A stretch of DNA of 8,887 nucleotides, taken from Comamonadaceae bacterium (GTDB lineage: Bacteria > Pseudomonadota > Gammaproteobacteria > Burkholderiales > Burkholderiaceae_C). The notes beneath the pieces were generated by a model. The model made no database searches. It saw only the letters and a program-made list of their open reading frames with translations, and was not told the origin of the DNA. Positions within the stretch are counted from its first letter, which is position 1; each line of letters starts with the position of its first letter. Location: assembly GCA_947374705.1 (NCBI GenBank), contig CANCDA010000098.1:1-8887 (forward strand), read 5' to 3'. This document shows, one piece after another, positions 1 through 5,706 of the stretch. The translations under genes and the position numbers were made by a program.

Positions 1-1359
1 TACGACAACTACAAAAAGCAATATGGCGACCACCCGGAGCTGATCGAGGAAATGCTCAAGAACGAACGCTTTGTATTGCCTGCCAGTGCCAGCTTCTACG
101 CCTTGCATACGCTGCGACACAGCCCCGGCAATGGCGAACGCATCGACAAGGCTCTGCATGCTATTGAAGAAGCCAACATCACCAAACTGCGTGATGTGTT
201 CCAGGACATCAGCTTTAACTCCAACAAGCTGGGTGACGAGCAGCAAAAGAACGACATCCTGCGCCACTTATTGGAAGATTTCTCCAAACCTGCGCTGGAC
301 TTGAGGCCCACTCGCGTCGGCACGCTGGACGTGATTGGTAACGCCTACGAATTTCTGATCAAAAACTTTGCCTCCACCAGTGGCAAAAAGGCGGGTGAGT
401 TCTACACGCCACCAGAAGTGTCTTCATTGATGGCACGGCTGATGGCCCCGCAAGAGGGTGATGAAATTTGCGATCCCACCTGTGGCTCGGGCTCGTTGCT
501 CATGAAATGCGGTCGTCTGATCCGCGAAAACACGGGTTCGCGCAAATACGCGTTGTATGGGCAGGAAGCCATTGGCAGCACGTGGGCGCTGGCCAAGATG
601 AACATGTTTCTGCATGGGGAAGATAACCACCGCATAGAGTGGGGCGACACCATTCGCAACCCTAAGTTGCTGGACAGTGTCGCCAGCCTGAAGCACTTTG
701 ACATCGTTGTCGCCAATCCGCCGTTTAGTTTAGAGAAGTGGGGACATGAAGGCGCAGATGCTGACAAGTTCAGCCGCTTTCGCCGTGGCGTGCCCCCGCG
801 TACCAAGGGCGACTATGCCTTCATCCTGCACATGGTCGAAACCATGAAGCCCGGCACTGGCCGCATGGCAGTGGTGGTTCCGCATGGTGTGCTGTTCCGT
901 GGCGCGGCAGAGGGCCGCATCCGTCAGAAGTTGATTGAAGAAAACTTGCTCGACGTGGTGATTGGTTTGCCCGAGAAGTTGTTTTACGGCACGGGCATCC
1001 CCGCTGCTGTCTTGGTGCTGCGCAAAAACAAGAGCGACAACAAGGTACTGTTCATTGATGCCAGTCGTGATTTTGAAGCTGGTAAGAACCAGAACTTCCT
1101 GCGTGAGTCCGACCTGCAACGCATTCTGACCACTGCATTCACACGGCAGGGGTCAGACAAATACGCCCACCTGGCAACGCCTACAGAGATCGCAGAGAAC
1201 GACTTCAACCTCAATATCCCGCGCTATGTGGATACTTTTGAGGAAGAGGCAGAGATTGACCTCATGGCCGTGCGCAAAGAGCGTGAGCAGCTCAAGGCAG
1301 AACTGGCGGGCTTGGAGGCACAGATGGCCGTGTACTTGAAGGAGCTGGGCTATGAGTGA
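1..1359 (+). CDS. hsdM: Type I R-M methyltransferase subunit HsdM (5' end outside window)
   Basis: This is the modification subunit of a type I R-M system. With HsdS it transfers a methyl group from S-adenosylmethionine to N6 of adenine, and it is also part of the restriction complex. The frame is open from base 1 to the stop at 1357-1359 (452 residues visible), so the true start lies upstream. The ATG at 52 is probably internal, because the sequence before it is also HsdM-like. Visible landmarks in window codon numbering are the GEFYTPPEVS segment near residues 131-140, the SAM-binding motif DPTCGSGS at 158-165, and the catalytic NPPF tetrad at 239-242 (bases 715-726). Motif I precedes NPPF, the gamma-class N6-adenine methyltransferase order. 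The charged C-terminal helix, rich in Glu, Lys and Leu, is the kind that contacts HsdS. No disruption was seen. The last 8 bases overlap the next gene. The family assignment is very secure. Confidence 0.97.
   Translation, partial: YDNYKKQYGDHPELIEEMLKNERFVLPASASFYALHTLRHSPGNGERIDKALHAIEEANITKLRDVFQDISFNSNKLGDEQQKNDILRHLLEDFSKPALDLRPTRVGTLDVIGNAYEFLIKNFASTSGKKAGEFYTPPEVSSLMARLMAPQEGDEICDPTCGSGSLLMKCGRLIRENTGSRKYALYGQEAIGSTWALAKMNMFLHGEDNHRIEWGDTIRNPKLLDSVASLKHFDIVVANPPFSLEKWGHEGADADKFSRFRRGVPPRTKGDYAFILHMVETMKPGTGRMAVVVPHGVLFRGAAEGRIRQKLIEENLLDVVIGLPEKLFYGTGIPAAVLVLRKNKSDNKVLFIDASRDFEAGKNQNFLRESDLQRILTTAFTRQGSDKYAHLATPTEIAENDFNLNIPRYVDTFEEEAEIDLMAVRKEREQLKAELAGLEAQMAVYLKELGYE
1339..1344 (+). 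promoter_or_regulatory. Shine-Dalgarno site for the BRO-N gene
   Basis: AAGGAG lies inside the last codons of hsdM, 7 bases before the ATG at 1352. It is a near-perfect ribosome binding site and fixes the start of the downstream gene, which therefore overlaps hsdM by 8 bases. A strong site this close to the hsdM stop fits reinitiation by ribosomes that have just finished hsdM. Confidence 0.75.
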
Positions 1360-2353
1360 AGATATCGCTGGCACCGAATCGAGCCGCAATGTGGCTCTTT
1401 TTCAAGAAACGTCCATTCGCCGAACATGGCATGAAAACCAATGGTGGTTCGTGGTGGTGGATGTCGTTGCGGCACTGACCGATAGCCGCGACCCACCCCA
1501 GTACATCAACAGAATTCGTTCACGTGACAAAGACTTAGCGCAAGGGTGGGTACATTTTGTACACCCCCTTGGCGTTCAAACCGAAGGGGGTGTCCAGCGC
1601 GTCAACTGTGCCAATACCGAAGGCTTGCTGCGCATCATCCAGTCCATTCCTTCCCCCAAGGCCGAGCCGTTTAAGCGCTGGCTCGCCAAAGTAGGCTACG
1701 AGCGCATCCAGGAAATCGAAAACCCCGAGCTTGCCAGTGCCCGCGCCCGTGCCTTGTACGAAGCCAAAGGCTATCCCAAGCCCTGGATTGAAAAGCGCCT
1801 GCGCTCCATCGCCGTGCGCGGTGAGCTGACCGATGAGTGGAAGCAACGCGGCGTGAAGGAGGGCAAGGAATACGCCATCCTTACCGCCGAAATCGCCAGC
1901 GCCACCTTTGGCGTCACGCCAGAAGGCCACAAAAAGATCAAGGGCCTTGCCAAGTTGAAAACCGGCGACAACCTGCGCGACCACATGACCGATCTAGAGC
2001 TGATCTTCACCATGCTCGGCGAGGCCAGCACCACCGAGATCGCCCGGCGCAAAGACGCGCAGGGGTTTCCGGCCAACCGGCGTAGCGCAAAGGAGGGTGG
2101 CACCATTGCAGGCGATGCGCGCCGCGCGCTGGAGGCCAAATCAGGCGTGCCGGTACTGAGCGCCAGCAACAACCTAGCCTTGGAATCGCCCAGCGCCGCA
2201 GCCGTGGGTGTCGCTGCGTTTATCGAAACGCAAACAGAAGAGTTAGCGACCAAGGTGAAAAGCAAAGCAGTCACTCGGAAAAAGGTGACGGCAGCCGTCG
2301 TTAAAACAGTGAAAGCGTTGAAGGGAAAACCAAGAAAAGGGAACGCAGCATGA
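1352..2353 (+). CDS. BRO-N domain protein with DinD-like middle region and basic tail
   Basis: This is a 333-residue accessory protein of unknown cellular role. Residues about 14-115 read as a BRO-N domain, the DNA-binding module of baculovirus BRO proteins and many phage antirepressors: a W-rich start (NQWWFVVVDVVAALTD), a predicted turn-helix stretch, and a closing FKRWLAKVG at 107-115. Residues about 190-275 (HKKIKGL at 193, then a segment with ELIFTMLGEAST, and the later GDARRALE) resemble by eye the C-terminal half of E. coli DinD, an SOS-induced protein reported to inhibit RecA. The last 35 residues (299-333) hold 10 Lys and 2 Arg and no acidic residue. The start is supported by AAGGAG 7 bases upstream. 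The gene overlaps hsdM by 8 bases and the rhuM-like gene by 4 (ATGA). A DNA-binding or regulatory role is inferred from the domains. An SOS link is only suggested by the DinD likeness, and no LexA box is visible because the operon promoter lies outside the window. Confidence 0.85.
   Translation: MSEDIAGTESSRNVALFQETSIRRTWHENQWWFVVVDVVAALTDSRDPPQYINRIRSRDKDLAQGWVHFVHPLGVQTEGGVQRVNCANTEGLLRIIQSIPSPKAEPFKRWLAKVGYERIQEIENPELASARARALYEAKGYPKPWIEKRLRSIAVRGELTDEWKQRGVKEGKEYAILTAEIASATFGVTPEGHKKIKGLAKLKTGDNLRDHMTDLELIFTMLGEASTTEIARRKDAQGFPANRRSAKEGGTIAGDARRALEAKSGVPVLSASNNLALESPSAAAVGVAAFIETQTEELATKVKSKAVTRKKVTAAVVKTVKALKGKPRKGNAA
1561..1593 (+). repeat. Perfect 10-bp inverted repeat within the BRO-N gene
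   Basis: ACACCCCCTT (1561-1570) is the exact reverse complement of AAGGGGGTGT (1584-1593), with a 13-base loop between them. It could form a GC-rich hairpin in the message. No T-run follows, so it does not look like an intrinsic terminator. A second small palindrome, GTACA-TTT-TGTAC (1550-1562), overlaps its left arm by two bases, so the two stems cannot both form completely. The repeat encodes ordinary BRO-N domain sequence and may be coincidental. Confidence 0.5.
2246..2350 (+). other. Region coding a lysine-rich, histone H1-like tail
   Basis: These bases code residues 299-333 of the BRO-N protein. I count 10 Lys and 2 Arg among 35 residues, no Asp or Glu, and many Ala, Val and Thr. Such Lys/Ala tails occur in H1-like and other bacterial proteins that bind nucleic acid without sequence specificity. 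The tail lies after the recognisable domains, so it may add general DNA affinity. Its function is inferred from composition only. Confidence 0.6.
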
Positions 2354-3396
2354 GTGAATCCAATGACAAACCAGCCGAAAAAGGCGAACTGGTGCTGTAC
2401 ACAACCGACGACGGTGCGGCTCAATTTTTCCTTCGCGCCTCCAACGGAACTGTCTGGCTAACCCAGATGGAGTTGGCTGAGCTTTTTCAGACTTCGGTGC
2501 CAAACGTCAATATTCACATCAAGAACGTGCTGCAAGAGGGTGAGTTGGCCGAAGTTCGAACCATTAAAGAATACTTAATAGTTCAAATCGAGGGCAAACG
2601 GGAGGTCAAACGCCCGGTCAAGCTCTACAACCTCGACATGATTCTGGCCGTCGGTTACCGCGTCAAATCCCCCCGAGGCACCCAGTTCCGCCAATGGGCT
2701 ACCTCCCACCTCAAGGAATACCTGGTCAAAGGCTTCGTCATGGACGACGAACGCATGAAAGACCCGGTTGGCTGGGACTACTTTGACGAACTGCTCCAGC
2801 GCATCCGTGAGATACGGACATCAGAGAAGCGGTTCTACCAAAAAGTGCGCGACCTTTTCGCCTTGTCGGTGGACTACAAGGACAGCGCCGACACGGTGGG
2901 CCACTTCTTTGCGGAGGTGCAAAACAAGATGCTGTACGCCGTCACCCAGCAAACCGCAGCAGAAATTATCGTCAAGCGCGCTGACTCTACGCAACCCAAT
3001 ATGGCTCTCACGGCATGGAAGGCTGGCCGTGTACGCAAGACGGATGTCATCGTTGCCAAAAATTACCTCAACGCAGATGAGATCGACCACCTGAATCGCA
3101 TGGTCACCGCCTTTCTGGAGTTTGCAGAGCTACGCACCCGCCAGCGCAAACAGCTGGTGATGGCCGACTGGCGGCAATACGTGGATAGCTTCATCCAGTT
3201 CAATGAAAGCCCCCTGCTCAAGGGCGTAGGCCGAATGAGCCATGACGACATGCTCAAGATCGTGCACGGTCGCTATGAAGAGTTTGATGAGCAGCGACGT
3301 AAGGCTGAAGCCATAGAGGCTGACGCCGTGGATATGAAAGAGCTTGAGCAGACTGAAAAGCTGCTGACCAAGAAAGGTGGGCGAGATGCTTCCTAA
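2350..3396 (+). CDS. RhuM-family protein
   Basis: This 348-residue protein matches the virulence RhuM family, named after a gene on Salmonella pathogenicity island 3 whose biochemical activity is not established. The N-terminal part has the family pattern: VWLTQMELAELF at 35-46 followed by a short helix (VPNVNIHIKNV), which together look like a helix-turn-helix. It continues with a conserved segment containing EGKREVKRPVKLYNLD, then GYRVKSPRGTQFRQWA (FRQW at 113-116). The C-terminal half is helical, includes FLEFAELRTRQRK, and ends in a charged coil. The length is close to that usual for the family. The start overlaps the previous gene as ATGA and has AAGGGA (2337-2342) 7 bases upstream. RhuM homologues are often found between hsd genes, so this is more likely an R-M-linked accessory protein than a virulence factor. 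A DNA-binding role is inferred from the predicted HTH only. Confidence 0.9.
   Translation: MSESNDKPAEKGELVLYTTDDGAAQFFLRASNGTVWLTQMELAELFQTSVPNVNIHIKNVLQEGELAEVRTIKEYLIVQIEGKREVKRPVKLYNLDMILAVGYRVKSPRGTQFRQWATSHLKEYLVKGFVMDDERMKDPVGWDYFDELLQRIREIRTSEKRFYQKVRDLFALSVDYKDSADTVGHFFAEVQNKMLYAVTQQTAAEIIVKRADSTQPNMALTAWKAGRVRKTDVIVAKNYLNADEIDHLNRMVTAFLEFAELRTRQRKQLVMADWRQYVDSFIQFNESPLLKGVGRMSHDDMLKIVHGRYEEFDEQRRKAEAIEADAVDMKELEQTEKLLTKKGGRDAS
3375..3380 (+). promoter_or_regulatory. Shine-Dalgarno-like site that decides the hsdS start
   Basis: AGGTGG lies 5 bases before the ATG at 3386, inside the 3' end of the rhuM-like gene. The in-frame GTG at 3377 falls within this site, so it cannot use it. This favours the ATG at 3386 as the hsdS start, giving an 11-base overlap with the rhuM-like gene. 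Confidence 0.55.
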
Positions 3397-4621
3397 AGGA
3401 TGGCACCGCTCTACGCTGGGTGAAATCGCACGCATCAGCTCCGGTGGTACGCCTGATCGGGCCACGCCAGAATATTGGGGCGGCGAAGTACCGTGGGTAA
3501 CAACTGGTGAAATTCAGTTCAACACCATCACCGACACAGTAGAAAAGATTACCGAAGTGGGACTCAAAAACTCATCGGCCAAGCTCTTCCCTCCTGGCAC
3601 TTTACTGATGGCAATGTACGGGCAAGGTAAGACGCGCGGGCAAGTAGCCAAGCTGGGAATTGAGGCGGCAACCAATCAGGCATGTGCTGCCATCTTGTTG
3701 CAGGATGGGCATGACACAGATTTCTATTTTCAGTATCTCTCTTCACAATACGAAGCCATCCGAGAATTGGGCAACGCTGGTACGCAGCAGAACCTGAGTG
3801 GAGGAATTCTGAAAACGGTGTCTGTTCACGTTCCGCCTGTGTCAGAGCAACGCTGCATCGCCCAAATCCTTGCCACTTGGGATCAAGCCATCGCGAAAAC
3901 CGAGCAGTTGCTTGCCAATAGTCAAAGGCAAAAGCAGGTCCTAATTGGGTCACTCATCTCTGACCGGAAAGCAGCACGAGAGAATCAATCCAGCTGGGAG
4001 CAATCAACCCTTTGCCAGGTTGCCACTGTCGCTGTGAGTAGTGTCAATAAGAAAAGCGAGAGCGGTGAGCGCGCTGTCCAGCTCTGCAATTACACCGACG
4101 TTTACTACCGAGACTGCATCGATAGCCGAATTGCCTTCATGCAAGCAACTGCGTCAGACAATGAGATTGAAAAATTCACGCTTCGGTCAGGCGACGTAAT
4201 CATCACCAAGGACTCGGAGACAGCAGCAGATATTGCGGTTGCAGCTCGCGTCACAGAAACCGTGCCAAATTTGGTGTGTGGCTATCACCTGGCGATGATT
4301 CGTCCTGATCTCAATCGCATTGATCCCGTATTTCTGCACAGCTATTTCAATTTGCCGAGAACCAAAGATTACTTCGCATCCAACGCAAATGGAGTTACGC
4401 GTTTTGGTCTTCCTTTGGGTGCTATTCAGGATGCACCGATTGCGTTTCCGTTCATTGACGAGCAGCGGAAAATTGGACAGATAATTTCAAGTGCAGAACT
4501 TGAAGTTGCAGGCTTGGTGAAAGATATAGAGCTATTGAAAATTCAGAAGCAGGCCCTTATGGCCCAGCTACTGACCGGCAAACGTCGCGTTCATTTGCCA
4601 CAACAGGAGTTCTCAGCATGA
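3386..4621 (+). CDS. hsdS: Type I R-M specificity subunit HsdS
   Basis: HsdS (411 residues from the ATG at 3386) recognises the bipartite DNA target for both methylation and restriction. It has the classical two-fold layout. The first target recognition domain (TRD1, about 1-150) opens with LPKGWHRSTLGEIARISSG. A central conserved helical spacer (about 154-200) starts EQRCIAQILATWDQAI. TRD2 (about 203-355) opens with SWEQSTLCQVA. A distal conserved helix (about 358-405) starts DEQRKIGQI and ends in QLLTGKRR. The two conserved helices echo each other, as expected of the internal repeat that sets the spacing between half-sites. An alternative GTG start at 3377 would add three residues (MGE). 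The TRD2 half is poor in G+C compared with the neighbouring genes, a sign of exchange. The target sequence cannot be read from the protein by eye. The gene ends in an ATGA overlap with the next. Confidence 0.97.
   Translation: MLPKGWHRSTLGEIARISSGGTPDRATPEYWGGEVPWVTTGEIQFNTITDTVEKITEVGLKNSSAKLFPPGTLLMAMYGQGKTRGQVAKLGIEAATNQACAAILLQDGHDTDFYFQYLSSQYEAIRELGNAGTQQNLSGGILKTVSVHVPPVSEQRCIAQILATWDQAIAKTEQLLANSQRQKQVLIGSLISDRKAARENQSSWEQSTLCQVATVAVSSVNKKSESGERAVQLCNYTDVYYRDCIDSRIAFMQATASDNEIEKFTLRSGDVIITKDSETAADIAVAARVTETVPNLVCGYHLAMIRPDLNRIDPVFLHSYFNLPRTKDYFASNANGVTRFGLPLGAIQDAPIAFPFIDEQRKIGQIISSAELEVAGLVKDIELLKIQKQALMAQLLTGKRRVHLPQQEFSA
4605..4609 (+). promoter_or_regulatory. Shine-Dalgarno site for the yhcG-like gene
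   Basis: AGGAG lies 8 bases before the ATG at 4618, within the last codons of hsdS. It supports that start, which overlaps the hsdS stop as ATGA. Confidence 0.7.
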
Positions 4622-5706
4622 GGGCAAACAAGCAAGATGTGGCACCCATCGAACCAATCCAGGCGGCACCCCTTGTCTTGCTAGCTGCCCTGCGCGACCT
4701 CATCCAGCAAGGCCGACAGCGCGCGCTGCGAGCAGTGGACATGGTGCAGGTGCAAACCTGCTGGGAGATTGGCCGCCACATCGTCCAGTTTGAGCAAGGC
4801 GGTGAGGTTCGAGCGGCCTATGGCAAGAAGCTTTTGCCCAGACTGGCAGAGCAACTGACACTCGAGTTCGGTAAGGGTTTCGATGAACGCAATCTGCGCC
4901 ATATGCGGGCGTTCTTCCAGGCGTTTCCAATTTGGAACTCACTGCGTACCGAATTGAGCTGGACCCACTATCGACACCTGCTCCGCGTTGACAGTGCCGA
5001 TGCGCGGCAGTGGTACGTCAATGAAGCTGCCGACCAGAACTGGAGCGCACGCGCCCTCGACCGCCAGATCGGAACGCTCTACTACGAACGCTTGGTGCTG
5101 AGCGCCGACAAAGCCGCACTGGCCAACGAGGCTGCAGCCAAAGTCGCCAGCCTTGCGCCCACTCCTCGCGAGTTCGTGCGTGATCCGGTGATGCTGGAAT
5201 TCCTGGGCCTAGCGGGCGCCGGCAAGCTGTTGGAGTCCAACTTGGAGCAAGCACTGATGGACAAGCTTCAAGGCTTCTTGCTGGAACTGGGCAGGGGCTT
5301 TGCCTTTGTGGCGCGCCAGCAGCGAATCAGTACCGAGACCAAGGATTTTTACATCGACCTTGTCTTTTACAACTATCTGCTTAAGTGCTTCGTGCTGATC
5401 GACCTGAAGACCGAACCCTTGACGCACCAAGACATCGGCCAGATGGACATGTATGTGCGCATGTACGACGACCTGCGGCGTGGCGATGGCGACAACCCCA
5501 CCGTGGGCGTCTTGTTGTGCGAGCACAAAGACCAATCGGTGGTGCGCTATTCGGTGCTGCACGAGAGCGAACAACTCTTTGCCAGCAAATACCGCTTGAT
5601 CTTGCCCTCTGAAGAAGAGTTGCGGCTGGAAATAGAGCGCGAACGCGAGGCCATTGCCGCCAGTGCCAGCCTGGCTCAACCTGGCAGCGGGAAGCCTCAA
5701 GCATGA
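4618..5706 (+). CDS. YhcG/DUF1016 family PD-(D/E)XK nuclease
   Basis: This 362-residue protein belongs to the YhcG (DUF1016) family. The N-terminal domain (about 20-190) carries family signatures: CWEIGRHIVQFEQGG, YGKKLLPRLA, a helix with FDERNLRHMRAFFQ, and LSWTHYRHLLRV (W at 115). The C-terminal domain (about 190-345) is a PD-(D/E)XK nuclease fold: FYIDLVFYN with D247, then LIDLK with D262 and K264, followed by HQDIGQMDMYVRMYDD. The core is thus D-x14-D-x-K, with Asp where many relatives have Glu, a variant I recall as normal in this family. It ends in a charged helix (EEELRLEIERERE). The family is predicted to cut DNA, but I know of no settled biochemical role. It sits between hsdS and hsdR and overlaps each by 4 bases, which implies co-expression with the R-M system. 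Its middle is clearly richer in G+C than hsdS. Family identity is secure; function is inferred. Confidence 0.93.
   Translation: MRANKQDVAPIEPIQAAPLVLLAALRDLIQQGRQRALRAVDMVQVQTCWEIGRHIVQFEQGGEVRAAYGKKLLPRLAEQLTLEFGKGFDERNLRHMRAFFQAFPIWNSLRTELSWTHYRHLLRVDSADARQWYVNEAADQNWSARALDRQIGTLYYERLVLSADKAALANEAAAKVASLAPTPREFVRDPVMLEFLGLAGAGKLLESNLEQALMDKLQGFLLELGRGFAFVARQQRISTETKDFYIDLVFYNYLLKCFVLIDLKTEPLTHQDIGQMDMYVRMYDDLRRGDGDNPTVGVLLCEHKDQSVVRYSVLHESEQLFASKYRLILPSEEELRLEIEREREAIAASASLAQPGSGKPQA

Noticed and set aside
52..54. ATG at 52 as the true hsdM start
   Set aside because: The frame is open back to base 1 and the upstream codons read as HsdM sequence, so the gene begins before the window.
1561..1593. 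Intrinsic terminator within the BRO-N gene
   Set aside because: The stem is strong but no T-run follows, and the gene reads straight through.
1771..2424. Long antisense open frame (217 codons) opposite the BRO-N gene, and similar ones at 5209-5700 and 6653-7138
   Set aside because: They lie opposite clear protein families, show no recognisable domain, and are expected as shadows of genes in GC-rich coding DNA.
2553..2587. AT-rich stretch in the rhuM-like gene with ATTAA/TTAAT arms and repeated AGTTC(G/A)AA, possibly an internal promoter or operator
   Set aside because: It encodes a conserved part of the family, no well-spaced -35/-10 pair is convincing, and the repeats are short.
3377..3379. 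GTG at 3377 as the hsdS start
   Set aside because: It lies inside the likely Shine-Dalgarno site for the ATG at 3386 and adds only three residues. It remains possible.
4717..4728. 12-base palindrome CAGCGCGCGCTG as a regulatory site or slippage tract
   Set aside because: It is a short GC-alternating run in a GC-rich coding region, too short for a repeat-based phase switch and without a second copy noticed.
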